64,000 nucleotides of DNA from Nocardia amikacinitolerans NBRC 108937 (GCF_001612615.1 NZ_BDAU01000011.1:310001-374000); one strand, 5' to 3'. Shown: positions 8,719-19,673, counted from the stretch's first letter. A program made the numbers and translations. Notes: generated from the sequence alone by a model not told the origin.

Positions 8719-8981
8719 GAGCGTCGCCGCGTTCGGCCGGGACCAGTAAGTCTTCGGCTGGAGTTTCATCTACGAACTGTGCTGGCTTCGCGGCCTGTGC
8801 GGTGGGACGCCGTGGTGGGCGATAGCTGTCGCCGCGGATGTCGGCTCGTGGATTTCGGTGCACTCCCCGGCAGCGCATTCTTACATCGCTTTGCCGTTCC
8901 TCTCTCGAATGTCTGACGTCGGCCGCCGAGGATTGCTGGTGTGCCTCGCCGGCAGGCACGCTGGCGAAAGGTGTGCGAGGG

Positions 8982-9177
8982 ATGCGTAGAAGGGTGCTGG
9001 CAGCCGTCGCGGCGGCATTGGTGGCGGGCGGTGCGCTCACCGCGTGCGGCGCGCAGACGTCTCGGAGTGCACCGGCGTGGTGCCCCACCGTCGAGGGGCA
9101 CGACATCGAGTGCGGGACGGTGGACCGCGAATTGGTCACTGGCAAGCCAGAACTGGGTGATGTGGAGGTCGCCGACC
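8982..9177 (+). pseudogene. N-terminal remnant of a lipoprotein alpha/beta-hydrolase
   Basis: ATG at 8982 opens a lipoprotein signal (lipobox ending at the Cys of ALTAC), followed by WCPTVEGHDIECGTVDREL and TGKPELGDVEVA. That is the usual start of secreted tripeptidyl-aminopeptidase-like alpha/beta-hydrolases. After about residue 65 the frame meets histidine-kinase DNA in the wrong phase. The catalytic domain (more than 400 residues) is gone. A deletion joining two unrelated genes explains this best. Confidence 0.7.
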
Positions 9178-9935
9178 CGCAGCTTCAACACCATGCTCGC
9201 GGCCCTGCGCTTCTCGCGCGCGCAGCAGCAGCGCTTGGCCGAGGACGCCGGGCACGAGTTGCGTACCCCGCTCACCTCGGTGCGCGGCAGCACGGAACTG
9301 CTCCAGCGCGCACGGGGCCGACTGGCACCCGACGACGAGGCGCAGGTGCCGGCCACCCTGGTTCAGGAGGCGAAGGCGCTGGACGAACTGGTCGGCGAAC
9401 TAGTCGATCTGGCCACCGACCAGTACGCCACCGAGGACCCCGAAGTCCTCATCCCGGCGGAGTTGGCCGACGAGTGCGCGCACCGATTCCGCCGCCGCAC
9501 CGGACGTTCCATCACCGTCGCCGTCGAGAACCCGGAACCGGTCATGGCCCGCCCGCGCGCACTGGCCCGCTGCGTCGACAATCTCATCGACAACGCCCTG
9601 AAGTTCGGTTCAGTCCGCCGGACACCCCCGTCGAGATCACCGTGCGCGCAACGGATCTCACCGTGCGCGACCACGGACCCGGTATCGCGGCGACCGATCG
9701 CGACGCCGTCTTCGGCCGCTTCTATCGCGCCGACCGCACCCGATCCACCCCCGGTTCCGGCCTCGGCCTGGCCATCGTCCACGACATCGTCACCGCCCAC
9801 GGCGGCGCGGTCCATGTCGACAACCATCCCGAAGGCGGTGCGGCAGTGGGCTTTCGACTGCCCGTCATCGGCGAACAGCGCGCCGGATCGCTACCTGGAC
9901 ACCAGCGCGGGCTTGCGAAGCGTAGTGGCCCCTGA
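9178..9935 (+). pseudogene. sensor histidine kinase remnant, 5'-truncated and frameshifted
   Basis: The sequence opens in the last residues of a HAMP domain (TRSFNTMLAALRFSRAQQQR) and continues with the H-box AGHELRTPLTSVRGSTELL and the N-box NLIDNALKFG. At about 9610 one base is missing: the rest (PPDTPVEITVRATDLTVRDH, DHGPGIA, GSGLGLAIVHDIV) reads in the next frame to the stop at 9935. The sensor and membrane segments are missing, lost at the junction with the lipoprotein remnant. It cannot encode a working kinase as it stands, and no response regulator lies beside it. Confidence 0.8.
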
Positions 9936-9985
9936 GCCCGCCGAGTGTGCCGTGTCCAGCGATCACTGGACACCGGCACCCGCGC

Positions 9986-10471
9986 TCAGCTCAGGGTGAA
10001 CGTCGCCGTACCCGAGATCTGCTCCATCTCCCTGTCTTTCGAGTCCAGCGCGACGATCCGCGCCTCCACCCGGCCCAGGCCCGGCGCCGTGCCGAAACCG
10101 ACGATCACGCCGTCCACCGTATGTTGGACGACACCGTTCACCACGGGGTGCTGCTGCCCGTCCGCGTACCCGGTATCCAGGTTCTTGAAGCGCACGGCGA
10201 CCTTCCAGTCCGCACAGCTCTCCCCGGTCTGGGTGACCTTCACGCGCACGCCGAACGTGCCGGGCTTCTCCTGCCGCACGGCGGCCGCGTCGATGATCGC
10301 GGAGCAGTCGGTCGGAATCAGTCGCGTCAGGGTCGGCGTGAACGGAAAGTCAGGGTTGTGCGGAATGGCGGTGGACGGGGCTGCGAGCCCGACAACCCCG
10401 GCGGCGGCTACCGCAGCGACGACACCGGCGCGAGCCGAAAACTGTTGCAGCTGCTTGCGATTGAGAGTCAT
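9986..10471 (-). CDS. secreted hypothetical protein
   Basis: This 161-residue protein has a clear Sec signal peptide (basic start, hydrophobic core AGVVAAVAAAGVVGLAA, cleavage near PSTA). The mature part looks like a beta-sandwich, with two Cys residues (TDCSAI and GESCADW) that could form a disulfide. I recognise no named family. It is convergent with the broken kinase. Its promoter side, about 70 bp before the truncated TetR fragment, is AT-richer and contains TTGTTACAA. Confidence 0.75.
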   Translation of the reverse strand: MTLNRKQLQQFSARAGVVAAVAAAGVVGLAAPSTAIPHNPDFPFTPTLTRLIPTDCSAIIDAAAVRQEKPGTFGVRVKVTQTGESCADWKVAVRFKNLDTGYADGQQHPVVNGVVQHTVDGVIVGFGTAPGLGRVEARIVALDSKDREMEQISGTATFTLS

Positions 10472-10560
10472 GCCCGGTTTGTCGGGTCACCGAAAGTTGT
10501 TGTTACAACAGTGGTTGCGTTAGTCAAATCACTGTAACGTTTGATTGATCCCATTGCGCG

Positions 10561-11050
10561 GCGCACGCCAGGCGTGCGGGCGTGTCCACCGCCGCGCCGT
10601 ACCGTCATTTCGCCGATCGCGATGCGCAGCTGTCCGCCGTCGCCGCGGTGGGCTACCGCGACCTGGCAGCCCGCCTGGCCGCGGCGCATCCCGCGCCCAA
10701 GGATCTCGCCCCGATCGCCATCGCCTACTTCCAGTTCGCACTCACCCGCCCCGACACCTGTTCCGGGTGATATTCGCCGAGCCCTGCGATCCGACAAGTC
10801 CCGAACGCGTGGCAGCGACCACCGCGATCCACGAATACGTCAAAACGATTGTGCGGCAGGCGTTTCCCACGGCCGACCCGGATGCGATGGCCAACGCCGT
10901 CTGGGCACTGGTGCACGGCCTCGCTTCCTGCACCTCGACGGCAAGTTCGACGTCATCTCCGCCGACGCCGTCGCCGACCGCATCCGAGCCGCGGTCTACG
11001 CGCTCCTCGGCGCGTCGAGCCAGGGACCTACGCGGCCATCCCCCGCCTGA
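10561..11050 (+). pseudogene. TetR family regulator remnant with two frameshifts
   Basis: The fragment starts inside a TetR helix-turn-helix (ARRAGVSTAAPYRHFADRDA) with the first helices missing. It continues in frame to RPD, shifts at about 10760 into LFRVIFAEPCDPTSPERVAA, and shifts again at about 10920 into FLHLDGKFDVISADAVADRI. Restoring one base at each point would give a normal TetR C-terminal domain. It was probably the divergent regulator of the secreted-protein gene on its left. Confidence 0.7.
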
Positions 11051-11089
11051 AGGCCATACCCGGCCGAGCCCGCGCGTCCCCCCGGCCGG

Positions 11090-11596
11090 TCACTCCTGCG
11101 TGAACAGAACGACCTCGGCGCGCATCCGCTCCTGCGGTGTCCCGATTTCCCAGAACCGAGCGGTGCCGGTCGCGCCACCGTATTCGCCCGTACCACCGGT
11201 AATCGCCATATCGAGCGGGCTCGCGCCCTGGACCCACACCGCCTGCATGGTCAGCGATCCCCGTTCGAACTGCGCGGTGAGCACACATTGCATGGTGATC
11301 GCGTCACCCTCGATATGGACGTTCTGGCATGCCCCACCCCCGTTCCCGATCTCGCGACCGTCTTGCTGGATACTGCCCGAGTAGACGGTCATGTCACCGA
11401 GACTCGCACCGGGCTTGTCGAGGTCGGTGACCGCGAGTTGCTCTGTCAGGGCGGCCGCCTCGATGATCTCGACCCGCTGCTTCAGCCCGGCCGTTTCGCC
11501 GCTGTCCGCGCCGCAGGCGCTGAGCCCACCCCCGACGAGCAGGGCTCCGATGGCAGCGGTGACCATCTTCCTGGCCGAAGATTTCGGGTGCGACAT
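11090..11596 (-). CDS. lipoprotein with allene-oxide-cyclase/dirigent-like barrel
   Basis: This 168-residue protein has a signal peptide ending in a lipobox (GGGLSAC), then a beta-barrel-like domain with the signature AITGGTGEYGGATGTARFWE seen in bacterial allene-oxide-cyclase-like and dirigent-like proteins. It should be anchored on the outer face of the cytoplasmic membrane. The usual enzymatic role in plants cannot be assumed here. Upstream, a GAGGAGAAG serves as ribosome binding site. It stands alone, with gene remnants on both sides. Confidence 0.75.
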   Translation of the reverse strand: MSHPKSSARKMVTAAIGALLVGGGLSACGADSGETAGLKQRVEIIEAAALTEQLAVTDLDKPGASLGDMTVYSGSIQQDGREIGNGGGACQNVHIEGDAITMQCVLTAQFERGSLTMQAVWVQGASPLDMAITGGTGEYGGATGTARFWEIGTPQERMRAEVVLFTQE

Positions 11597-11857
11597 GTCT
11601 TCTCCTCACTTGCGGGGACTTCCGATATGCCTCGAGCGGTGACGTGAGGTCCCGGTTTGCGTTGCGGTTCGGCAGCCACCAGGCCATCGGGTCTCGACTG
11701 CCTCACGAGAACGACGACACAGCGCGGCGAAATGTCAGACATCCCCACGATCACCCACGACACGTGCGGACGGTAGAGCCCGAACGAGTCGGACACGCCT
11801 TATCCGATTCGTCTCGAAGACGACTGGATCAGCACGCTCCGACCAATCGACCGGCGG

Positions 11858-12006
11858 CCGCGCGGACGCCAACGGCCCGAGATGACCTCGGGCCGTTGAT
11901 CTTCGGGCTGTCGCATCTGGCCTCTGGCAGGGCTGCCGACAGCATCGTCGATTGCGAAATCCAGCTGGGGACTTCGAGTGCGCCGCTACTTGATCGAGTT
12001 GGCCAA
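11858..12006. repeat. 149-bp direct repeat, copy 1
   Basis: Positions 11858-12006 match 20518-20666 with five mismatches and no gap (constant offset 8660). The unit contains a perfect 11-bp-arm hairpin (AACGGCCCGAG at 11871-11881, CTCGGGCCGTT at 11887-11897). At its right end it encodes the last residues LANSIK-stop of a DUF4870-type gene on the minus strand. Copy 2 overlaps the end of the intact DUF4870 gene, so copy 1 appears to be what is left of a duplicated or lost paralogue. Confidence 0.85.
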
Positions 12007-12073
12007 AGCAGGGAAATGCGCGCCACCGTAAACAAGCGGCGCTGACCGCTCGCGGAGTGATCGTCGGCGCAGT

Positions 12074-12380
12074 GGCTATGCCCCGACGAAGAGGGCGCAC
12101 TCGGCATCATCTTCTCCACGGCCTACGTCGGCGGCGATCTCGACGCGGTTGTCGATCACCTGCTCCACGTCATCGACGTCGGGGGCGCCGACGCGGTCGC
12201 GCTCGGCTCGGACTGGGACGGATTCATCCGCCCCGTCCGCGGAGCGGATTGGAAAGCCTCGCCCAGCTGCCGCAGCTCACCGAGGCCCTGTTGCGGCGCG
12301 GCCTGGACCCCGACACCATCCACCGCCTTCTGGGTGGCAACGTTTTGCGCGTCCTCGACACCCTGCCTCCGCCCATCTGA
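12074..12380 (+). pseudogene. membrane dipeptidase (peptidase M19) C-terminal remnant
   Basis: The fragment reads CPDEEGALGIIFSTAYVGGD and VDVGGADAVALGSDWDGFI-like sequence, which holds the GSDxDG motif of renal-dipeptidase-type M19 enzymes. At about 12245 one base is missing; the rest (GLESLAQLPQLTEALLRRGL, HRLLGGNVLRVLD) continues in another frame to the stop at 12380. About two thirds of a normal M19 enzyme, including its first metal-binding motifs, is absent. It lies directly beside repeat copy 1. Confidence 0.72.
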
Positions 12381-12541
12381 ACGCCGCCGCATCCACCGCC
12401 GTGTGGCCCCTGGTGCTACAACGCGCTACGGGCGGTCGTGGGCTGCGAGGAGCGTGCGAACTGCTGCTCAGCATGTGGCAGTCAGGCATATGATCGTGCA
12501 AACTTCGTCGTGCAATCGAACAGAAAGACGCGAAACCGCAG

Positions 12542-13753
12542 ATGGCACCGCAGCTGACGCTCTCGGCACACCGCGCCGCGCTGGAGCGGGAGTGGGCGCA
12601 GTGGGTCCCTGCGGGCAGGGCGGCGCCGGAGCGGAGTTCGGCGGTACGGACCGAGGTCGCGCAGTCGTGGTTGCGGTCGCTGCGGACGGTGGATCCGGGG
12701 CGTGTCTGCGCGCCGGAGAGCGAGACCGACATCGGGCCGCGGTGGGCGGAGTCGCCGTTGCGCGGGCCGGTGACCGAGCTCGAGGACCAGCTGCACAGCA
12801 TCGCCGACGACGCGGGCTACATCGCCGCGGTCACCGACGCCTCCGGCACCATCCTGTGGACCTACGGCGGTCCGGTCATGCGCAGGCGCGCCGAACAGGT
12901 GAACTTCGCGCCCGGCGGCCGCTGGGACGAGGCGCACATGGGCACCAACGCGCTGTCGCTGGCGCTGCGCACCGATCAGCCGCACACCGTGTTCTCGGCC
13001 GAGCATCTGGTCGCCGCCCTGCACGGCTGGGTCTGCTACTGCGCGCCGATCCGCGCCGCCGACGGCACCCTGCTCGGTGTGCTCGACCTGTCCACCACCT
13101 GGAAACGCTCGCACCCACTGGCCATGGCCACGGTGCGCACGATGACCACCGCCATCGAGTCCAAACTGCACGCGGTCATGCCCGCACCGGCCGGGATGCG
13201 GCTGACCTGTCTCGGCCGCGGCAAACTGATCCGCGACGGGCTGCCGATCCGGCTGCGGCCGCGTCAGCTGGAGATCCTCACCCTGCTCGCCCTCGACGAC
13301 GACGGCTACAGCCACGAACGCCTGCACTACGCCGTCTACGGCGATCGCGCGGTCGGCGCGAGCACCCTCAAATCGGAGATGTCGTACCTGCGCCGCGCCA
13401 CCGGCGGGGAGATCACCAGCCGCGTCTACCGCTTCACCACCGCCCTGTCCTGCGACGCCGTCGACGTCCTTCGCGCGCTGGAGGCGGGCGATCTCGACAC
13501 CGCCGTCCGGCTGTATCACGGTCCGCTGCTGCCGGATTCGGACACGCCGGGCATCAACGAATGGCGCGACCATCTCGAGGTCGCCATGCGCAGCGCCGTG
13601 CTGGCCAGCCCCGACGCCGAGCACGCCATGACCTACGGCGAAGCCGCCCCCGACGACATCGCCGTGCACGAGCACGCCCTGGCGCTGCTGCCCACCCGCG
13701 ACGCGCGACGCGCGGTAGCCGCAGCCCGCCTGCACAGCGCTCTTCGCGCCTGA
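12542..13753 (+). CDS. GAF-domain transcriptional regulator of the ethanolamine/aldehyde genes
   Basis: This 403-residue regulator resembles AcoR without the AAA+ part. A GAF sensor region (about residues 80-215; ILWTYGGPVMRRRAEQVNF, GTNALSLALRTDQPHTVFSA) is followed by a C-terminal winged-helix-like domain (about 235-300; RPRQLEILTLLALDDDGYSH, STLKSEMSYLRRATGGEI) and a helical tail. Proteins of this type often sit next to acetaldehyde dehydrogenase genes in actinobacteria. Here it lies 88 bp upstream of one, in the same direction. It probably senses ethanolamine, acetaldehyde or a related small molecule and controls the six genes that follow (inference). Confidence 0.82.
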   Translation: MAPQLTLSAHRAALEREWAQWVPAGRAAPERSSAVRTEVAQSWLRSLRTVDPGRVCAPESETDIGPRWAESPLRGPVTELEDQLHSIADDAGYIAAVTDASGTILWTYGGPVMRRRAEQVNFAPGGRWDEAHMGTNALSLALRTDQPHTVFSAEHLVAALHGWVCYCAPIRAADGTLLGVLDLSTTWKRSHPLAMATVRTMTTAIESKLHAVMPAPAGMRLTCLGRGKLIRDGLPIRLRPRQLEILTLLALDDDGYSHERLHYAVYGDRAVGASTLKSEMSYLRRATGGEITSRVYRFTTALSCDAVDVLRALEAGDLDTAVRLYHGPLLPDSDTPGINEWRDHLEVAMRSAVLASPDAEHAMTYGEAAPDDIAVHEHALALLPTRDARRAVAAARLHSALRA

Positions 13754-13841
13754 TCGGTCCGGGCTTCAACGTTTCATCAACCCTCGCGACGGATAGTGAT
13801 GGCCGTCACGCTTCACTGGAATCAGCGAGGAGCTTCCGCAC

Positions 13842-15358
<1,517 letters not shown>

Positions 15359-15359
<1 letters not shown>

Positions 15360-15751
15360 TGGGGCAGCGCGTCGACCTCACCGAGCAGGCGGCGACGCTG
15401 CTGCGGGACCTGGCCGGGCGGCACGGCCCGGTCATGTTCCACCAGTCCGGCGGCTGTTGCGACGGCAGCTCGCCGATGTGCTATCCGCGCGGCGAGTTCC
15501 GCGTGGGCGCCTCGGATGTGCTGCTGGGATATCTGCCGGGCGACACCCCGTTCTGGATGAGTGCCGACCAGTTCGAATACTGGAAGCACACGCATCTCAC
15601 CGTCGACGTGGTGCCCGGCCGGGGCAGCGGCTTCTCGCTCGAGGCCCCCGATGGCGTGCGGTTCCTGATCCGTTCCCGCCTGCTCACCGACGCGGAGGTG
15701 GCCGCGCTGGAGTCCCAGCCGCCGCCTACCGGTGACACCGTTCAACTGTGA
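15359..15751 (+). CDS. DUF779 protein
   Basis: This 130-residue protein has the DUF779 cysteine motif (MFHQSGGCCDGSSPMCYP, about residues 26-43). DUF779 genes commonly follow acetaldehyde dehydrogenase genes; the function is unknown, possibly metal binding or assistance to the dehydrogenase. The start ATG at 15359 overlaps the dehydrogenase stop by one base, so the two are translationally coupled. A strong hairpin follows, separating it from the permease gene. Confidence 0.88.
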
Positions 15752-15773
15752 TGTGAAACACGCGCTATCACAT
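15751..15773. promoter_or_regulatory. inverted repeat upstream of the ethanolamine permease
   Basis: ATGTGA at 15751-15756 and TCACAT at 15768-15773 are perfect inverted half-sites with an 11-bp spacer. They lie just after the DUF779 stop and before the terminator-like hairpin. This may be an operator for the GAF regulator or a CRP-family site with unusual spacing. Confidence 0.35.
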
Positions 15774-15785
15774 CGTTCTCGCAGG

Positions 15786-15812
15786 TCAGCGGCGCTGGAT
15801 ACGCGCCGCTGA
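15786..15812 (+). terminator. hairpin between DUF779 and permease genes
   Basis: TCAGCGGCGC (15786-15795) and GCGCCGCTGA (15803-15812) form a perfect 10-bp stem with a 7-nt loop. There is no U-tract. It probably ends or weakens transcription from the dehydrogenase pair. Confidence 0.5.
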
Positions 15813-15914
15813 TCTGGAGGATCCACGGCGGTAACAGTCGTCAACCATTCTGCAACCCTCGACGACCACCGTTGCCGTCGCTGCGTGCTTGTTTGTTGAT
15901 GAGGAGCTTTACCT

Positions 15915-17342
15915 GTGAGTACCGACGCGATTCCGGCCGCGGGCACGGACATCCCCGCCGACGACTATCTCGCCAAACGCACCCTGCGCTCCGGCTCGGC
16001 CGGCTGGGTGCTGCTGGCGGGTCTCGGCGTGAGCTATGTGATCTCCGGTGACTACTCGGGCTGGAACTTCGGCCTGGCCGAGGGCGGTTTCGGCGGTCTA
16101 TTGATCGCCGCGATCGTCATCGCCGCCATGTATCTGGCCATGGTGCTCGGCATGGCCGAGCTGTCCTCGGCGCTGCCCGCCGCGGGTGGCGGCTACACCT
16201 TCGCCAGGCGCGCGCTCGGGCCGTGGGGTGGATTCGCCACTGGCACAGCTGTTCTCATCGAGTACGCGATCGCACCGGCCGCCATCGCCACCTTCATCGG
16301 CGCCTATGTGGAGTCGCTGAACCTGTTCGGGATCACCGACGGCTGGTGGGTGTATTTGGCGGTGTACGTGCTGTTCATCGGTATCCACCTCGGCGGGGCC
16401 GGTGAGGCGCTCAAGGCGATGTTCGTGATCACCGCGATCGCGCTGGTCGGTCTGGTGATCTTCGCGGTGGCGGCGCTTGGCGAGTTCGACGTCGCGAATC
16501 TGACGAATATGACCCCTGATCCGGAGGCCACCGGCGCGTCGTCGTTCCTGCCGTTCGGGTACATGGGGGTCTGGGCCGCGATCCCGTTCGCCATCTGGTT
16601 CTTCCTGGCCGTGGAGGGTGTGCCGCTGGCGGCCGAGGAGGCCACCGAGCCCGAGAAGAACGTGCCCAAGGGCATCATCGTCGCGATGCTGCTGCTGGTG
16701 GTCACCGGCGCGGTGGTGCTGTTCCTGGTGACCGGGGCGCTCGGCGCCCAAGGCGCATCGACCTCGGGCAACCCGCTGGTGGAGGCGCTCGGTGACAGCT
16801 CGGCGGCCAAGGTGGTCAACTACATCGGCCTGGCCGGACTGGTGGCCAGCTTCTTCTCCATCGTCTACGCCTACTCCCGCCAGACCTTCGCGCTGTCGCG
16901 GGCCGGCTACCTGCCGACCAGCCTGTCGGTGACCAACTCGCGCAAGGCGCCGATGCTGGCGCTGATCGTGCCCGGCGTCATCGGCTTCGCCCTCTCGCTC
17001 ACCGGCGAGGGCGCGATGCTGCTGAACATGGCTGTGTTCGGCGCGGCGCTGAGCTACGTGCTGATGATGGTCAGCCACATCGTGCTGCGAATCCGCGAGC
17101 CGCATATGCCCCGCCCCTACCGGACCCCGGGCGGCATCGTCACCACCTCGTTCGCGCTGGTCATCGCGGCGGCTTCGGTGGCGGCCACCTTCCTGGTCGA
17201 CCCGAAGGCGGCACTGTTCACCCTCGGCGTCTTCTGCGCCTTCCTGGCCTACTTCGGCCTCTACAGCCGCAAGCACCTGGTCGCCAAGTCTCCGGACGAG
17301 GAATTCGCGGCGCTGGCCAAGGCCGAGGAAGAGCTGGAATGA
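15915..17342 (+). CDS. eat: ethanolamine permease (APC family)
   Basis: This 475-residue membrane protein has about twelve hydrophobic segments and the amino acid-polyamine-organocation pattern. The N-terminal part (GSAGWVLLAGLGVSYVISGD, SGWNFGLAEGGFGG, ELSSALPAAGGGYTFARRAL) matches ethanolamine permeases. It should import ethanolamine across the cytoplasmic membrane. The GTG at 15915 follows GAGGAG with normal spacing. It lies 34 bp before eutB, so the two are likely cotranscribed. Assignment rests on the family match plus the neighbouring lyase genes. Confidence 0.9.
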   Translation: MSTDAIPAAGTDIPADDYLAKRTLRSGSAGWVLLAGLGVSYVISGDYSGWNFGLAEGGFGGLLIAAIVIAAMYLAMVLGMAELSSALPAAGGGYTFARRALGPWGGFATGTAVLIEYAIAPAAIATFIGAYVESLNLFGITDGWWVYLAVYVLFIGIHLGGAGEALKAMFVITAIALVGLVIFAVAALGEFDVANLTNMTPDPEATGASSFLPFGYMGVWAAIPFAIWFFLAVEGVPLAAEEATEPEKNVPKGIIVAMLLLVVTGAVVLFLVTGALGAQGASTSGNPLVEALGDSSAAKVVNYIGLAGLVASFFSIVYAYSRQTFALSRAGYLPTSLSVTNSRKAPMLALIVPGVIGFALSLTGEGAMLLNMAVFGAALSYVLMMVSHIVLRIREPHMPRPYRTPGGIVTTSFALVIAAASVAATFLVDPKAALFTLGVFCAFLAYFGLYSRKHLVAKSPDEEFAALAKAEEELE

Positions 17343-17376
17343 CGCACCACCGATCCGTGAGAGGAGGCGGCACCCG

Positions 17377-18789
17377 ATGACCGTGTACCGCAGTTCCGTC
17401 GGCGCAAGGACCTACATGTTCGACGGCCTTGTCGATCTGCTGGCCAAGGCCACACCCGAACGCAGCGGCGATCAGCTGGCCGGCTGCGCCGCCGCGACCG
17501 ACGCTGAACGGGCGGCCGCGCAGTGGGCCCTTGCCGACGTGCCGCTGACCACTTTCCTGAACGAGGTGGTCGTTCCGTACGAGACCGACGAGGTCACCCG
17601 GCTGATCATCGACAGCCACGACCGGACCGCGTTCGCCCCGATCGCGCATCTCACCGTCGGCGGACTGCGGGACTGGTTGCTCGCGGTCGCCGCCACCGAC
17701 ACCGCGGCGGTGACGCTGGCCGCGGTGTCACCCGGGCTGACGCCGGAGATGGTGGCGGCGGTCAGCAAGATCATGCGCAATCAGGATCTGATCGCGGTCG
17801 CCAAGGCCACCGTGGTGACCGCGGGTTTCCGCACCACCATCGGCCTGCCCGGCCGGTTGAGCACCCGGCTGCAACCCAACCACCCCACCGACGATCCGCG
17901 CGGCATCGCGGCCGCCACCCTCGATGGACTGCTCCTCGGCTGCGGTGACGCGGTGATCGGCATCAATCCGGCCACCGACTCACCCCAGGCCACCGCCGAT
18001 CTGCTGCACCTGCTCGACGAGGTCCGGCTGCGCTTCGACATCCCGACCCAGTCGTGCGTGCTCTCCCACGTCACCACCACCATCGGCCTGATCGAGGCGG
18101 GCGCGCCGGTGGACCTGGTGTTCCAGTCGATCGCAGGCACCGAGGGCGCGAATGCCGGCTTCGGCGTGAACCTCTCGCTGCTGCGTGAGGGGAACGAGGC
18201 GGGGCGCTCGCTCGGGCGCGGTACTGTCGGCGACAACGTGATGTACCTCGAGACCGGCCAGGGCTCGGCGCTGAGCGCGAATGCCCATGTGGGCGTTGGT
18301 GATCGGCCGGTCGATCAGCAGACCCTGGAGACGCGCGCCTACGCCGTCGCCCGGGATCTGCAACCGCTGCTTGTCAATACGGTTGTCGGGTTCATCGGGC
18401 CCGAATACCTCTACGACGGCAAGCAGATCATCCGCGCCGGGCTCGAAGACCACTTCTGCGGCAAGCTGCTCGGCCTGCCCATGGGCGTCGACGTCTGCTA
18501 CACCAACCACGCCGAGGCCGACCAGGACGACATGGACACCCTGCTCACCCTGCTCGGCGCGGCGGGCTGCGCCTTTGTCATCGCGGTGCCCGGCGCCGAC
18601 GACGTGATGCTCGGATATCAGAGTCTGGCTTTCCACGACGCCCTCTATGCCCGTCAGGTGCTGAACCTGCGTCCCGCACCGGAATTCGAGGCGTGGCTGT
18701 CCGGGCTGGGCATGCTGGACGCCAACGGCCGGATCCGCCAGGTGGAACCGTTGTCGTCACCGCTGCGAGCCTTGGCGGCGAACCGATGA
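17377..18789 (+). CDS. eutB: ethanolamine ammonia-lyase large subunit
   Basis: This 470-residue protein is the catalytic, adenosylcobalamin-dependent subunit that converts ethanolamine to acetaldehyde and ammonia. Recognisable EutB segments include VSPGLTPEMVAAVSKIMRN, LPGRLSTRLQPNHPTDDPRG, FGVNLSLLREGNEAG and YLETGQGSALSANAH. Length is normal. The stop overlaps the eutC start in an ATGA, consistent with equal production of the two subunits. No shell or reactivase genes (eutA, eutM and relatives) lie nearby, so the enzyme probably works free in the cytoplasm. Confidence 0.95.
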   Translation: MTVYRSSVGARTYMFDGLVDLLAKATPERSGDQLAGCAAATDAERAAAQWALADVPLTTFLNEVVVPYETDEVTRLIIDSHDRTAFAPIAHLTVGGLRDWLLAVAATDTAAVTLAAVSPGLTPEMVAAVSKIMRNQDLIAVAKATVVTAGFRTTIGLPGRLSTRLQPNHPTDDPRGIAAATLDGLLLGCGDAVIGINPATDSPQATADLLHLLDEVRLRFDIPTQSCVLSHVTTTIGLIEAGAPVDLVFQSIAGTEGANAGFGVNLSLLREGNEAGRSLGRGTVGDNVMYLETGQGSALSANAHVGVGDRPVDQQTLETRAYAVARDLQPLLVNTVVGFIGPEYLYDGKQIIRAGLEDHFCGKLLGLPMGVDVCYTNHAEADQDDMDTLLTLLGAAGCAFVIAVPGADDVMLGYQSLAFHDALYARQVLNLRPAPEFEAWLSGLGMLDANGRIRQVEPLSSPLRALAANR

Positions 18790-19673
18790 AACCCGCTGCG
18801 ACGAAACCAGTTCTGCACATCGTGCGATCGAACACCGAACCGAGCGGGCACGCAGTTGGCGAACCGACAGCGGATGGGCGCGCTACCGCGAACGCCGACT
18901 CGGCGGTGGCCCAGGAGTTCTGGCGCGAGCTGCGGCGCAACACCCAGGCCAGGATCGGGCTGGGGCGCTCGGGCGACGCCCTGCCGACCACCGAGGTGCT
19001 CGCCCTGCGCGCGGCCCACGCCGCCGCAAGGGACGCGGTGCACGTCCCGCTGGCAGTCGAAGTCTTCACCGAACAGATCGCGAGCATAGGACTGGGCCAC
19101 CCGGTCGCGGTGACCAGCCGCGCCGCCGATCGCTCGGAATATCTGCGCAGGCCCGATCTGGGCAGGCTGCCCGCCGACCTGTCCGGTATCGAGAACAGCG
19201 GCGCCGATATCGGTTTCGTGCTCGCCGATGGGCTGTCCCCGCGCGCGCTCACCGATCACGGCGCCGGCCTGCTGACCGCGCTGGCCTGCGAACTCGGCGA
19301 CCGCTACAGCCTCGCCCCGCCGGTGATCGCCACCCAGGCGCGCGTCGCCCTCGGCGACCACATCGCAGCGGCCATGGGCGTGCGGACGGTGCTGGTGATC
19401 ATCGGCGAACGCCCCGGCCTCTCGGTGGCCGACAGCCTGGGCATCTACCTCACCCACCTCCCCCGCCCCGGCCGCGCCGACGCCGAACGCAACTGCGTCT
19501 CCAATATCCACCCGCCCGACGGCCTCACCTACGCCGACGCCGCCCGGGTGGTGTCGGGTCTGGTCGCGGGTGCCCGCAGGCTCGGTCGATCCGGCGTCGA
19601 CCTCAAAGACACGTCCCGTGTCGACAGCCTCGGCGCGGACATCTCGACCATCGCCCCGGCGCTGGAGAACTGA
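18786..19673 (+). CDS. eutC: ethanolamine ammonia-lyase small subunit
   Basis: This 295-residue subunit completes the lyase and contributes to the cobalamin site. EutC features include RIGLGRSGDALPTTEVL, FVLADGLSPRALTDHGAGLL, RVALGDHIAAAMG and VLVIIGERPGLSVADSLGIY. The ATG at 18786 overlaps the eutB stop. The first 35 residues are poorly conserved and rich in Thr/Ala, as in many EutC proteins. It is the last gene of the ethanolamine group; a cutinase gene follows after 77 bp. Confidence 0.94.
   Translation: MKPAATKPVLHIVRSNTEPSGHAVGEPTADGRATANADSAVAQEFWRELRRNTQARIGLGRSGDALPTTEVLALRAAHAAARDAVHVPLAVEVFTEQIASIGLGHPVAVTSRAADRSEYLRRPDLGRLPADLSGIENSGADIGFVLADGLSPRALTDHGAGLLTALACELGDRYSLAPPVIATQARVALGDHIAAAMGVRTVLVIIGERPGLSVADSLGIYLTHLPRPGRADAERNCVSNIHPPDGLTYADAARVVSGLVAGARRLGRSGVDLKDTSRVDSLGADISTIAPALEN

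Noticed and set aside
16098..17276. 390-residue minus-strand frame opposite the ethanolamine permease
   Set aside because: His/Arg/Gly-rich shadow; the plus-strand frame has regular membrane helices.
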